DNA of 64,000 nt from Acinetobacter gerneri DSM 14967 = CIP 107464 = MTCC 9824 (lineage in GTDB: Bacteria > Pseudomonadota > Gammaproteobacteria > Pseudomonadales > Moraxellaceae): positions 422,304-486,303 of the forward strand of contig NZ_KB849545.1 in NCBI RefSeq assembly GCF_000368565.1, given 5' to 3'. Positions 29,794 to 39,756 of the stretch are shown piece by piece. Below the pieces are notes generated by a model. It saw nothing but the letters and a program-made list of their open reading frames with translations, was not told the DNA's origin and searched no databases. The first letter of the stretch is position 1; the number at the start of each line of letters is the position of its first letter. Both the position numbers and the translations under genes were made by a program.

Positions 29794-29869
29794 TGGCAGG
29801 TCAGGAGGGACTCGAACCCCCAACATTCGGTTTTGGAGACCGACGCTCTACCAATTGAACTACTGACCT
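29794..29869 (-). tRNA. trnW: tRNA-Trp (CCA)
   Basis: A 76-nucleotide cloverleaf with encoded CCA. The acceptor stem is AGGTCAG with CTGACCT, the T loop reads GTTCGAGTC, and the anticodon CCA lies at 29834-29836. It sits between tuf and secE, as in E. coli relatives. Confidence 0.98.
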
Positions 29870-29917
29870 ATAACGAAACTGAGAGCCGAAACCCTCAGTT
29901 CAATGTTACAGCAGTGA

Positions 29918-31108
29918 TTATGCAGTTACTTTCGCAACAACACCAGCACCTACTGTACGACCACCTTCACGGATTGCAAAGCGTAAGCCTGCATCCATTG
30001 CGATTGGGTGGATCAATTCTACTGACATTTCTACGTTGTCACCAGGCATAACCATTTCAACGCCTTCTTTAAGAGCGATCGCGCCAGTTACGTCAGTTGT
30101 ACGGAAGTAGAACTGTGGACGGTAACCGTTAAGGAATGGAGTATGACGACCACCTTCTTCTTTAGAAAGAACGTATACTTCTGCGTCAAATTTAGTATGT
30201 GGTTTGATTGTACCTGGTTTAGCAAGTACTTGACCACGTTGAACGTCTTCACGTTTAGTACCACGAAGAAGAACACCACAGTTCTCGCCCGCACGACCTT
30301 CGTCAAGAAGTTTACGGAACATTTCTACGCCAGTTACAGTTGTTTTAACTGTATCTTTAATACCAACGATTTCAACTTCTTCGCCAACTTTAACGATACC
30401 TGATTCAACACGGCCAGTTACAACTGTACCACGACCAGAGATAGAGAATACGTCTTCGATTGGCATCAAGAATGCTTTATCGATAGCACGTTCTGGTTCA
30501 GGGATATAAGAGTCAAGCGCTTCAACAAGAGCAAGAACTGCAGATTCGCCATACTGACCAGCATCACCATTAAGCGCAGCAAGAGCAGAACCACGGATAA
30601 CTGGAGTGTCATCGCCTGGGAAGTCATAAGTAGAAAGAAGTTCACGAACTTCCATTTCTACTAATTCAAGTAATTCTTCGTCGTCAACAAGGTCACATTT
30701 GTTTAAGAAAACAAGAATGTAAGGTACACCTACTTGGCGAGAAAGAAGGATGTGTTCACGAGTTTGTGGCATTGGACCATCAGTCGCAGCACATACAAGG
30801 ATCGCACCGTCCATTTGAGCAGCACCAGTGATCATATTTTTAACATAATCGGCGTGTCCTGGGCAGTCTACGTGAGCGTAGTGACGAGTTGGAGAATCGT
30901 ATTCTACGTGTGAAGTATTAATTGTAATACCACGTGCTTTTTCTTCTGGCGCAGAGTCGATTGCTGCGTAATCTTTAGCTTCACCGCCGTAAGTTTTTGC
31001 ACAGATCGTTGCAATAGCAGCAGTAAGAGTTGTTTTACCATGGTCAACGTGACCGATTGTGCCCACGTTTACGTGTGGCTTATTACGTTCAAACTTAGCC
31101 TTAGCCAT
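29918..31108 (-). CDS. tuf: Elongation factor Tu
   Basis: 396 residues from the ATG at 31108 ([19 protein letters not shown]). The in-frame upstream stretch is leader. EF-Tu delivers aminoacyl-tRNA to the ribosome with GTP. G motifs are [20 protein letters not shown] and NKCD. Domains 2 and 3 are complete, ending [11 protein letters not shown]. Its place between a four-tRNA cluster and tRNA-Trp/secE matches the tufB locus. Any second copy near fusA would be outside this window. Confidence 0.99.
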   Translation of the reverse strand: MAKAKFERNKPHVNVGTIGHVDHGKTTLTAAIATICAKTYGGEAKDYAAIDSAPEEKARGITINTSHVEYDSPTRHYAHVDCPGHADYVKNMITGAAQMDGAILVCAATDGPMPQTREHILLSRQVGVPYILVFLNKCDLVDDEELLELVEMEVRELLSTYDFPGDDTPVIRGSALAALNGDAGQYGESAVLALVEALDSYIPEPERAIDKAFLMPIEDVFSISGRGTVVTGRVESGIVKVGEEVEIVGIKDTVKTTVTGVEMFRKLLDEGRAGENCGVLLRGTKREDVQRGQVLAKPGTIKPHTKFDAEVYVLSKEEGGRHTPFLNGYRPQFYFRTTDVTGAIALKEGVEMVMPGDNVEMSVELIHPIAMDAGLRFAIREGGRTVGAGVVAKVTA

Positions 31109-31275
31109 TTGATATTCCTCGTTTACGTCGAACCCAACTCTGAGACGACCTCCACGAGAGCGCAACTCAGCATCGACATACCGTCTAAAAAATTAGACAC
31201 CTAATACTTGAAAAGCAGACTAATTAGCCTGCTTTTGAAAACTTTTTGTAGAATAATCTACTAAACTTTAATATC

Positions 31276-31350
<75 letters not shown>

Positions 31351-31362
31351 GACTTACTTCGA

Positions 31363-31438
31363 TGGAGCGGGAGACGAGGGTCGAACTCGCGACATGTAGC
31401 TTGGAAGGCTACCGCTCTACCAACTGAGCTACTCCCGC
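31363..31438 (-). tRNA. trnG: tRNA-Gly (TCC)
   Basis: A 76-nucleotide cloverleaf starting GCGGGAG with encoded CCA. Anticodon TCC at 31403-31405, T loop GTTCGACCC. Confidence 0.97.
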
Positions 31439-31470
31439 ATTGCTGGTAATGTTACCGCTTTCGAAGTTAA

Positions 31471-31554
31471 TGGTGGTGGGAGAAGGATTCGAACCTTCGA
31501 AACTTACGTGGCAGAGTTACAGTCTGCTCCCTTTGACCGCTCGGGAATCCCACC
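31471..31554 (-). tRNA. trnY: tRNA-Tyr (GTA)
   Basis: An 84-nucleotide class II tRNA with a long variable arm, starting GGTGGGA and ending CCA. Anticodon GTA at 31518-31520. Confidence 0.97.
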
Positions 31555-31609
31555 TTATCACACTTAACTTTCAGTGCCGTTCTTTTACTACTTTCATACT
31601 AACTTAAGA

Positions 31610-31685
<76 letters not shown>

Positions 31686-31725
31686 GTTTCTTTTGTTTCG
31701 TACGTTTCGTATCGGAACGGTGTGC

Positions 31726-31753
31726 AGTTTAGCAAAACTTTCAGATCGTGCAA
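31726..31753 (-). promoter_or_regulatory. Sigma-70 promoter of the tRNA-tuf operon
   Basis: On the minus strand TTGCAC (31748-31753) and TAAACT (31726-31731) are 16 bases apart and lie about 40 bases before the first tRNA. This is consistent with a strong housekeeping promoter for a stable RNA operon. Confidence 0.7.
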
Positions 31754-31782
31754 GTATTTTTTTCAAAAAAAACGTCAAAAAC

Positions 31783-33276
31783 TCATAAAATCAAACCATT
31801 TGATGATAATTCAACCGCTTTGATCACTGCGCGAGCTTTTATTTGGGTTTCATTCCACTCAGATTCGGGATTTGAGTCCGAAACAAGACCTGCTCCAGCT
31901 TGCACATAAACCTTATTTTCACGAATAACGCATGTTCGAATAGCAATTGACATGTCCATTTCACCCTGCCAACCCAAATATCCGATTGCACCACCAAATA
32001 ATCCGCGTTTTACAGGCTCAACTTCGTCAATAATTTCCATTGCACGAATTTTTGGAGCACCAGAAAGTGTTCCTGCGGGGAATGTTGCTTTAAAAACATC
32101 CAAAGCATCAACATCATCACGAACCTCACCCTGCACATTGGACACAATATGCATGACATGCGAATATCGTTCGATCACCATTTGATCAGTAACCTGTACT
32201 TTTCCTATTTTTGAGACACGACCAACATCATTTCGCCCCAAATCGATCAACATTAAATGTTCTGCAATTTCTTTTTCATCAGAAAGCAAATCTTTTTCTA
32301 GTGCCAAATCTTCTTCTTTGGTTTTGCCGCGTGGTCGTGTACCTGCCAATGGACGTACAGTTGCAATTCCATTTTCCAGACGAGATAAAATCTCAGGCGA
32401 TGAACCCACCACATAAAATGGCTTGTTGTCTTCTAAGGTCTGCCCTTGCACTAAAAATAAATAAGGCGAAGGGTTTAAATGACGCAATGCACGATAAACC
32501 TGCAAAGGCTCACCATCAAAATCCGAAACCATTCGATGCCCCGGCACAACTTGCATCACATCGCCCGCTCGAATGTATTCTTTGACCTTTTCCACACTTT
32601 CAATAAATTTATCGTGGCCTGTAATCGACTCAAAATGCGGTGCTGTGTGTTTTTTTGCTTGTAGGCTAATCGGTGTTGCCAAAATGCGTTCTAGCTCATC
32701 TAGTGCTGTTTGTGCATTGTGATAAGCATTTTCATCATTCACATCTGCGTGAACGATCAAAAATAAGGTATCTTTTAAATTATCAAAAACAATGACTGTT
32801 TTAGACAACATCATCCATAAGTCAGGAAGCCCCACTGGATCAGCTTCAGGCACGTTATTTAAGCGCGGTTCGATATAGCGCACAGCATCATAGCCAAAAT
32901 AGCCAACCAGCCCTCCCGTAAAGTTAGGAAGCTCTGGTAACTCTTTTGAGCTTGGCACACGATACTGCGCTTGAAAATCACGAATATATTGAAATGGGTC
33001 ACTACATGGCTGTGATGAAATCTGACCTTTAACATCTTGAATAGTCAGCATGCCTCCATTGCATGAAAAAACAGTCGATTCACCTAGACCAATAATCGAA
33101 TAACGTGCCCAGTTTTCACCGCCTTCGACAGATTCAAATAAATAAGCTTGTTTATGATCTTTTAAACGAGCAAATACAGACAATGGTGTATCTGTATCCG
33201 CTAGGCGCTGGCGATAAACTGGAATTAGGTTGTAACCGCTTGCTTTGAGTTGTTCAAATTGAGTTTGTGTCGTCAT
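31783..33276 (-). CDS. trpE: Anthranilate synthase component I
   Basis: A 497-residue TrpE that makes anthranilate from chorismate with TrpG-supplied ammonia, the first step of tryptophan synthesis. The chorismate-binding domain shows LIDLGRNDVGRVSKIGKVQV, FPAGTLSGAPKIRAMEIIDE and a C-terminal AGAGLVSDSNPESE. The N-terminal region has AYLFESVEGG, corresponding to the tryptophan feedback site. trpG is not adjacent, so the trp genes are split, as is usual in this group. The 171-base upstream gap has a TTTTCGAT/ATCGAAAA pairing but no leader peptide that I can support. Confidence 0.97.
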   Translation of the reverse strand: MTTQTQFEQLKASGYNLIPVYRQRLADTDTPLSVFARLKDHKQAYLFESVEGGENWARYSIIGLGESTVFSCNGGMLTIQDVKGQISSQPCSDPFQYIRDFQAQYRVPSSKELPELPNFTGGLVGYFGYDAVRYIEPRLNNVPEADPVGLPDLWMMLSKTVIVFDNLKDTLFLIVHADVNDENAYHNAQTALDELERILATPISLQAKKHTAPHFESITGHDKFIESVEKVKEYIRAGDVMQVVPGHRMVSDFDGEPLQVYRALRHLNPSPYLFLVQGQTLEDNKPFYVVGSSPEILSRLENGIATVRPLAGTRPRGKTKEEDLALEKDLLSDEKEIAEHLMLIDLGRNDVGRVSKIGKVQVTDQMVIERYSHVMHIVSNVQGEVRDDVDALDVFKATFPAGTLSGAPKIRAMEIIDEVEPVKRGLFGGAIGYLGWQGEMDMSIAIRTCVIRENKVYVQAGAGLVSDSNPESEWNETQIKARAVIKAVELSSNGLIL

Positions 33277-33447
33277 TTGGAAATTCTCTCATTTTCGATA
33301 GATAGGGGCTTTTGCTGTGTACTGACTTAGCGTCGCCATCGAAAAATAACCATTTGATTCATTCCTATGTCCTTAGATGTGCACTTCAATTTTTAACAAT
33401 TTGCTTAATGCTTTATTCATTCAAATCAATAAAGCATCACAAGCTGA

Positions 33448-34116
33448 TCAATCCAATAATTCTCTCAAATCATCCACGATAAGTTGTGGATTGCAATTGC
33501 GTATATCTTCCCCATGATTATAGCCATAGCTCACCACAATACAATCGACATCCGCACGGCGTGATGCTTCAACATCATTACTCGAATCACCGATCATCAA
33601 CGCTTGATCTTTGGTTGATTGGAAATGATCAACGCAATAATTCAACTGTATTGGATCTGGTTTACGCGCTTCAAAACGATCACCACCAATGACATCGGCA
33701 AAATAATGATCCATATCTAATTCTTGTAAAATCTTACGTGCTGGCTCTTCTGGCTTATTAGTTACACAGATGAGTTTTTTATTGTTTTTAATGCCCCATT
33801 CTAAAAATGGCAAAATACCTTTGAAAGGACGAGTATCTACGCAAGGTTCAGCATTATAAATTTCTAAAAATGTATCCAAAAGTTGCTGATTCAATGCAGG
33901 ATCGACTTCACCTTTTAGATATTGCAATGTGCTTTGGCAAAATAATGACGTTCCTTTACCAATCCAAACACGCACCTGCTCCTCAGTAACCGTCGGTAGA
34001 TTGAGGCGTTGTAGGCTCAAATTCATCGCACGATATAAATCATAGGCTGAGTCCACCAAGGTTCCATCCAAGTCAAACATGATGAGTTCTCTTTGATCCA
34101 ATTTTGCAATGCTCAT
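33448..34116 (-). CDS. gph: Phosphoglycolate phosphatase-type HAD hydrolase
   Basis: 222 residues with the HAD motifs in order: MFDLDGTLVDSAYDL (Asp nucleophile), CVTNKPEEPAR (motif II), KPDPIQL (motif III Lys) and IGDSSNDVEASR (motif IV). The cap domain between motifs I and II is of the Gph type. It removes phosphate from 2-phosphoglycolate formed in DNA repair. Located upstream of trpE in the same direction, an association common in gammaproteobacteria. Confidence 0.92.
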   Translation of the reverse strand: MSIAKLDQRELIMFDLDGTLVDSAYDLYRAMNLSLQRLNLPTVTEEQVRVWIGKGTSLFCQSTLQYLKGEVDPALNQQLLDTFLEIYNAEPCVDTRPFKGILPFLEWGIKNNKKLICVTNKPEEPARKILQELDMDHYFADVIGGDRFEARKPDPIQLNYCVDHFQSTKDQALMIGDSSNDVEASRRADVDCIVVSYGYNHGEDIRNCNPQLIVDDLRELLD

Positions 34117-34198
34117 GATTTACACCTAACTGATTTTCAATTTAAAACGTTCATAAAACGATGAAACAGATCTCTTTATACAGCATAAAAACAACAAA

Positions 34199-34216
34199 GG
34201 CATGCGATTGCATGCC
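34199..34216 (-). terminator. Hairpin after the FHA gene
   Basis: GGCATGC and GCATGCC pair perfectly around GATT. On the minus strand it is followed by a T-rich stretch interrupted by G. Confidence 0.6.
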
Positions 34217-34240
34217 CTTTCATTGAAAATGATCCACGGG

Positions 34241-34987
34241 CTATTTAAAGAATAGCCACGCAATCACTGCCAAAATCACTAAAATAACAATTGTCACCAA
34301 ACCTAAAGACGCATTTTTTCGCTCTTGAGTTTGTTGCTCAGCAACTGTTTCCGGCTCTGGAATCGCGACTGGTTTTGGCTCTGGAGCCACTGCATGCACA
34401 TCCACACCCTCTGGAATTGGGGCTGGTTTCGGCACAGATACTTTTTGCGGCATACCATTTGCATCAACAGAAGCACCATTTGAGCGCTCAGTTAAACTAG
34501 GCATCCCTTGCTCACTCATTTGTTGAGCTGCGGTTGGTTCTTGTTGTGGCTGAACAGTTTCTTCTGTATTTTCAGTCGAAGTTACTTCCGCAGTTGCCAC
34601 AGCTTCCGCAGGTTGATGAACTTCAGTTGCTGTTTGCACGACTGGCTCATCTGTCACTTCAACTGGTGCAACAGTTTGCACTTCGTCTTCTTCTACTACA
34701 GGAGCTAGGACTGAAAATTTCAAACTCGCAAATTGCACGATATCTTGATCTTTCAACAAAGTTTCGTGATCAATACGAATATCATTAACAAATGTGCCAT
34801 TGGAAGAACCCAAGTCTTGTACCCAAAGTGCATCCTCTTTAAGCAAAAATGCAGCATGGCGACGAGAGATTTCAGCCGATTGCAAAACCAAATCAGCATC
34901 CTGACTACGGCCAACCAACATATCTTTGACGACGTCAACTTCTTGACCTGTTAGCTCACCTGTAATTGCTTGTAATTTCCAAGTCAT
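34241..34987 (-). CDS. FHA-domain protein with C-terminal membrane anchor
   Basis: A 248-residue protein with an N-terminal FHA (phosphothreonine-binding) domain, about 4-85. The signature is VGRSQDADLVL, ISRRHAAF and DLGSSNGTFVND. It is followed by a long Pro/Glu/Val-rich disordered linker (about 90-222) and a single hydrophobic segment at the very C-terminus (about 227-247). It is thus a tail-anchored FHA protein facing the cytoplasm. The phosphoprotein partner is unknown, and no Ser/Thr kinase gene is nearby. It lies just downstream of gspD on the same strand (68-base gap) and might be co-transcribed. Confidence 0.85.
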   Translation of the reverse strand: MTWKLQAITGELTGQEVDVVKDMLVGRSQDADLVLQSAEISRRHAAFLLKEDALWVQDLGSSNGTFVNDIRIDHETLLKDQDIVQFASLKFSVLAPVVEEDEVQTVAPVEVTDEPVVQTATEVHQPAEAVATAEVTSTENTEETVQPQQEPTAAQQMSEQGMPSLTERSNGASVDANGMPQKVSVPKPAPIPEGVDVHAVAPEPKPVAIPEPETVAEQQTQERKNASLGLVTIVILVILAVIAWLFFK

Positions 34988-35055
34988 AAATACATTTCTC
35001 TTTGTGAGTTTTTAGCCATCATAACATGACTTTTTTTAGTTTATACAAGCAGAAT

Positions 35056-37371
35056 TTAGTTCACCGTTCTAATCGTGGTTGTCGAAACCGTATTTTTAGT
35101 ACGCTCCACGGTCTGTTTCGGTAAAGCTGGTTGTTCTGCTTCAGGCTCTATCGCATAGGTCTGTGTTTTAGGCTCTACTGCTACAGGTGTTGCATTATTT
35201 ACACGGGTTGCACCACCTGATGGAACAGCCTGATAATTTGGTGCAACTTGAGGATCTCTTTTCAAAGGAGATGTAATCGGTAAGCGCTGCTGATAGATGT
35301 CATCCATACTTTCAGGCAATTTGGCAAAATTACCCTCTTTATCCATCGCAAGCTGTAGACTATACAACTGATCATATTTACTTTGAGAAATACGACGAGC
35401 ATCAGCATCATTAGAAATAATGGTTGGATGAATGAAGACCAAAAGGTTGCGCTTTTCACCATCACTCGCATCTGCTCTAAACAAACGCCCCAAACCAGGA
35501 ATTGCACCTAAAAAAGGTACAGATTGGCGGCTTGTTTGTTTATCATCTTTAATCAAGCCACCAAGAACAATGGTTTGTCCTTGATCTGCCAATACAGATG
35601 TTTTAATAGCACGTTTATTAGTGACCAAATCAGTCGCCTGACCTTTGCTTTTTTCAACATCAGAAACTTCTTGTTGAACCTCTAAACGGACAGTACCACC
35701 CTCTCCAATATGCGGAATAACTTTTAGCGTTACCCCGACATCTTTACGTTCTACCGTCGTATAAGGGTTAACACCCGTAGAACTAGAGGTCACAGAACCC
35801 GTGATAAATGGTACGTTTTGCCCCACAACAATATAAGCTTCTTCATTGTCCATCGTCACAATCGAAGGGCTTGAGAGTAGATTTGAATTACCTTTACTTT
35901 TCAATGCCTGAATCAGTGCACCATATAACTCACGCGATCCATCTGCATTGGTTTTATATTTACCTAAAGCAAGTAGACCACCTGCTCCCTGATTTGTATT
36001 AGATGTTAAAGCTGATCCTGCACCAGCTGCACCACTCGATAAATATCCACCGAGCAATCCTGCCAAACTCGAACCAACATTGGTGAAGTTCAACAAACCA
36101 ACACCCGTACTCATATCACCCATAGCCCATTGCACACCGAGCTGATCCACATCAGTCCCAACCACTTCAATAATCGCCGCTTCAATCAAGACTTGTTGAC
36201 GACGCACATCAAGTTGTTGGATTGCCGAGTCGATTTCACGCATCAACTGTGGTTCTGCTTTGACCACCAAAGAGTTTTGACTTTCATCCGCAATGATACT
36301 GACACCATTTGCATTAAATGAACTGATATTATTTTGATTTGAACTATTTGAATTGCTATTTAAATTAATCGTTGGCGTGGACGAGCCCGAACTGCTCGAA
36401 GAGTTTGAATTATTGATTAAGTTATTGATCGAGTTATTACTCGAATTATTTGAGTCACTTGAGGAAGAATTATTGTTGTTGCCACTTGAGTTATTTGATT
36501 GCCCTGATACTAAACCTTGTAAAATTTGCGATAAATTTTTAGCGCTTGCATATTTCAAACGATAAACCTTTAAACCACCCAAACGATCTGCCGATGGTAC
36601 ATCCAACATTTCAATGGTTTGGCGAATACGTTTACGAGAAGTTGGATCACCTTTGATCAAAATACGGTTGGTACGTGCATCTGCAATGATTCGCACACGT
36701 GAACCTGCCAAATCTTTAGAGCTGCCTGTTGCACTCATCACTTCCAGTTGCTTGATAATTTCTTCAGCTTGGCTCGATTGTAATGGTACAGCCTCGATAT
36801 CATTTTGCCCTGTGCCATCCAAATTACGGATAATCGTTTCAAGCTGATAAATATTGGCTGCCCGATCTGACACGATCAGCGCATTGGTGCCTTGTATCGC
36901 TGCCATGTGTGCAAATTGTGGCATCAATGGACGTAAGGCAGGAATCAAATCATTTGGATTGGTATTTTCAAGCCAAATTACCCGTGTTACAACTTGATCA
37001 CCAGATGCTTTATGTCTTGAATCATAAGGCACACCGGCATTTTTCACATTGCTATCAGGCACTAGGCGAATGGTATTTCCTGACGGAATCGCAACTACGC
37101 CATTGACATTCAAAACCCCTAAAAATAAGTCATATACTTCATTACGATTTAAAGGTTTATTTGAAATAACCGTGACATTGCCACGTACTCGTGGATCAAC
37201 AGCAAAATTTTTACCAGTAATATCGGCAACTTCATTAATAAACGCAGTTAAATCAGCATCACGCAAATTAATTCGCCAAGTTTGAGCATCGGCTACACTG
37301 CTGATTGACATCATCAGCGGTGCTGCTGCAACGAGTGCCCAAAGTGGACGATTGTGATTCAAAAAAGCCAT
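35056..37371 (-). CDS. gspD: Type II secretion secretin GspD
   Basis: A 771-residue outer-membrane secretin of the type II secretion system. Signal peptide cleaved after VADA (29). N0 domain at about 31-105, N1 to N3 at about 125-385 and the secretin barrel at about 390-640, with SSPSIVTMDNEEAYIVVGQN and VLGGLIKDDKQT. A Ser/Asn-only linker of about 60 residues (291-352) interrupts N3. The C-terminal region after 640 is Pro/Gln-rich. It works with GspC immediately upstream and exports folded enzymes such as lipases. Confidence 0.97.
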   Translation of the reverse strand: MAFLNHNRPLWALVAAAPLMMSISSVADAQTWRINLRDADLTAFINEVADITGKNFAVDPRVRGNVTVISNKPLNRNEVYDLFLGVLNVNGVVAIPSGNTIRLVPDSNVKNAGVPYDSRHKASGDQVVTRVIWLENTNPNDLIPALRPLMPQFAHMAAIQGTNALIVSDRAANIYQLETIIRNLDGTGQNDIEAVPLQSSQAEEIIKQLEVMSATGSSKDLAGSRVRIIADARTNRILIKGDPTSRKRIRQTIEMLDVPSADRLGGLKVYRLKYASAKNLSQILQGLVSGQSNNSSGNNNNSSSSDSNNSSNNSINNLINNSNSSSSSGSSTPTINLNSNSNSSNQNNISSFNANGVSIIADESQNSLVVKAEPQLMREIDSAIQQLDVRRQQVLIEAAIIEVVGTDVDQLGVQWAMGDMSTGVGLLNFTNVGSSLAGLLGGYLSSGAAGAGSALTSNTNQGAGGLLALGKYKTNADGSRELYGALIQALKSKGNSNLLSSPSIVTMDNEEAYIVVGQNVPFITGSVTSSSTGVNPYTTVERKDVGVTLKVIPHIGEGGTVRLEVQQEVSDVEKSKGQATDLVTNKRAIKTSVLADQGQTIVLGGLIKDDKQTSRQSVPFLGAIPGLGRLFRADASDGEKRNLLVFIHPTIISNDADARRISQSKYDQLYSLQLAMDKEGNFAKLPESMDDIYQQRLPITSPLKRDPQVAPNYQAVPSGGATRVNNATPVAVEPKTQTYAIEPEAEQPALPKQTVERTKNTVSTTTIRTVN

Positions 37372-37412
37372 AATTTATTGTCTTTCCTAACTCTTTTAGT
37401 GATTTTTATCAC

Positions 37413-38273
37413 TTACAAACTTTGCTGAATGGTCATCACCTGATCACCACGCTTAATTTCTATTTTCACTTTTCCATCGCGTTTCGCTTGTTCTAGCAGT
37501 TGTACATCTGTTTGTCCTTGACCTACAGCCTGTCCATTTAGAGAAATAATGCGATCACCCGATCTCAAGCCTAATTTATTTTTCAATGCTGCCGGTGTAT
37601 TGTCTGTAACTTCATAACCTTGACCACCGCCAGTACTCACGCCCATATTTTTAAGATATTCATCTCGATCCGTTTGTAAACTTTGGATCGCATGACCAAT
37701 CGCATTTTGACTATTGTTTGGGTTAACATTGGATGCTTCTGATTGAGGTAAAACTGGAGCGTTGGCTGTTGAATTTGGATCAGCCAAGTTTTGATTTAAA
37801 GTTGCAAGCCCTGCAAACTTCAACTCTTTCACCGCACCAGAGTCAGTTTTTAAAATGACTTTATCCCAATACACTTCAGACAAATGATATGGCGAATCAT
37901 CCAACTTTTGTCCCACAACAAAACGATCAGCCGTCTCATTGACTTTGATGACCGCCGAAGAGTTACGACTTGGCGATGAGATCATCACCCCTTGTAGCTC
38001 CAATTTGATATTGTCATTTTCAGCCACCGCACCTTGTTCAGCAAACAGTGAAAATGATGAAATATTTGGAATTTGCGGTTGTTGTGACCCTAGGGCCACT
38101 TGGTCAAACTGCATGACCTGTGGCGGTGCTACGACCCACCAAAACATGGATGCCAATTTCCAGCACAATGCCAAAATCAAAATAATCAGTAGCAAAGGTC
38201 CCGCTTTATTGAGCTTTTGCCATGAGATATCAGAAAGTTTATCTTTAGAAAAAATATCTTTTAAATTCTTCAT
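37413..38273 (-). CDS. gspC: Type II secretion protein GspC
   Basis: A 286-residue inner-membrane protein that links the secretin to the inner platform. Single N-terminal transmembrane segment (about 27-50), periplasmic homology region (about 65-160, with KLELQGVMISSPSRNSSAVI) and a C-terminal PDZ domain (about 205-285, with LGLRSGDRIISLNGQAV). Its ATG overlaps the gspN stop by one base (TAATG). gspD follows 41 bases downstream. Confidence 0.93.
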   Translation of the reverse strand: MKNLKDIFSKDKLSDISWQKLNKAGPLLLIILILALCWKLASMFWWVVAPPQVMQFDQVALGSQQPQIPNISSFSLFAEQGAVAENDNIKLELQGVMISSPSRNSSAVIKVNETADRFVVGQKLDDSPYHLSEVYWDKVILKTDSGAVKELKFAGLATLNQNLADPNSTANAPVLPQSEASNVNPNNSQNAIGHAIQSLQTDRDEYLKNMGVSTGGGQGYEVTDNTPAALKNKLGLRSGDRIISLNGQAVGQGQTDVQLLEQAKRDGKVKIEIKRGDQVMTIQQSL

Positions 38274-39016
38274 TAGAAACCACCCGATAAAAGTGGTTGT
38301 CTTGAACTGAGCACATACGTATCCAGTCCAGCTTTACCGTCATAAGAAGGGACATTCATCAAAAATCTTTGTGTCAATTGCACATCAAGCATCATGCCTT
38401 GATCGAGCACCAAATTAATCATTTTTTGATTACGCTGATCTTGAATGTCGAAAACTAATCTATCTGATTGATCTTTAATATTTCCAATGAGTGAAGGAAT
38501 GCTCATACGATCTTGGCGTTGCCCCATGCTAAAGATCAGGTCCCCGCCACCCCATTGCAAAGTACCTTCGCCCGCAGCAAAGCCTTGTTCTTTTTTATAA
38601 TCAAATGCCACATCTTTGAGCTGAATCGCATTGGCTGGCCACTGCCAATTCACCACAGTTTTCAATGTTTCTGGAGAGATTTGACCTGACATTTTCCGGA
38701 CAATTACTTTTTTCCCAAATCCATAAGCCATAACACCTTGCAATTGGGTATTACCGCTATGCACATCGATATCTGCACCTAAACGCAATAATGCCAAATC
38801 TAGAGGACGAGTCTTCCACGCAACCGTTCCGCGCAACTGACCTTTATGCCAATCCGCCTGACCCTGCCAAATATTACCGCTCACATTTTGTAAAACTTGA
38901 TTGTCCTTATAAAATTTGGATATCAACCAAGTTGCTGGAATTTGTAAAATTACAAAAATTAAAAATGCAATGACGGCGAAAACCCACCATGTCAATTGTT
39001 TCGATTTTTTGTTCAT
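38273..39016 (-). CDS. gspN: Type II secretion protein GspN
   Basis: About 247 residues from the ATG at 39016 (MNKKSKQLTWWVF); a longer frame to 39061 is less likely. A single N-terminal transmembrane helix is followed by a periplasmic domain starting VLQNVSGNIWQGQADW, the classical GspN opening. GspN is an optional component whose presence with C and D, away from the E-M genes, is typical of Acinetobacter. Confidence 0.9.
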   Translation of the reverse strand: MNKKSKQLTWWVFAVIAFLIFVILQIPATWLISKFYKDNQVLQNVSGNIWQGQADWHKGQLRGTVAWKTRPLDLALLRLGADIDVHSGNTQLQGVMAYGFGKKVIVRKMSGQISPETLKTVVNWQWPANAIQLKDVAFDYKKEQGFAAGEGTLQWGGGDLIFSMGQRQDRMSIPSLIGNIKDQSDRLVFDIQDQRNQKMINLVLDQGMMLDVQLTQRFLMNVPSYDGKAGLDTYVLSSRQPLLSGGF

Positions 39017-39186
39017 CCAGCCGTTACCAATTCTTTCATTTATTATTCCACGTGAGAACATGCTTATTTTTTTATGAGCGCTTGATTACTTTAAATTCCA
39101 TTTTCAAACATTCCTAACAGTCATGACAAATCAAAACCGCTCATAGACATTATGCATATATTTCTCTCAACGCCAATTCAATGATA

Positions 39187-39220
39187 TAAAAAAAACCAAG
39201 CATTTCTGCTTGGTTTTTAG
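39187..39220. terminator. Terminator after hns (bidirectional)
   Basis: AACCAAGCA (39194-39202) and TGCTTGGTT (39207-39215), with A run left and T run right. It ends the minus-strand hns unit. Confidence 0.9.
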
Positions 39221-39254
39221 AATTTTACAAACTGTGAATGACAGTTATGTGAAA

Positions 39255-39581
39255 TTAGATAAGAAAATCATCTAAACTGCCACCTTTTTCAAGTTCAGCA
39301 ACCAACCAACGAGGTTGTTTACCGCGACCTGTCCAAGTTTCAGAAGGATTGTTTTTGTTGCGGTAACGTGGTTCAACTGCTTTACGCGTAGTTTTCTTAC
39401 GTTTGTGCGCACCGTATTCAATCAATTGCTCTAAAGACAATCCAACTTTCTCAGCGATTTCAATAATTTTATTATAAGCGTCTTCTAATTCTTGATCTTT
39501 TTTAGATTCAATTAATGCTTCAGCTTCAGCAGTTAAGCGTTTTAATTCTTCAACAGAAAGGTTACTAATATCAGGCATCAT
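39255..39581 (-). CDS. hns: H-NS-family nucleoid protein
   Basis: 108 residues (107 if the second Met is used). An N-terminal coiled-coil oligomerisation helix (VEELKRLTAEAEALIESKKD) is joined to the C-terminal DNA-binding motif YRNKNNPSETWTGRGKQPRW, which is the core AT-hook-like signature of the H-NS/MvaT-independent family. It silences AT-rich and foreign DNA and may act on the AT-rich island at the right end of this window. Monocistronic with an AT-rich promoter region. Confidence 0.95.
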   Translation of the reverse strand: MMPDISNLSVEELKRLTAEAEALIESKKDQELEDAYNKIIEIAEKVGLSLEQLIEYGAHKRKKTTRKAVEPRYRNKNNPSETWTGRGKQPRWLVAELEKGGSLDDFLI

Positions 39582-39756
39582 AAAAACTCCGTAAACGATT
39601 AAATAATAATTATCCGAGTAATGATTATTTATACAATAACAATTTCGAGCTAACTACTAATACAGCAGATCATATTCTCTATGAATAGAAATAATCAAGT
39701 ATTAATATCATTATTAACAATATTAAACATAGATGAGATAACAATATAATTTAAAA

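Noticed and set aside
36310..36500. Frameshift or pseudogene in gspD suggested by the Ser/Asn run
   Set aside because: The frame stays open and the domains on both sides are intact and in order.
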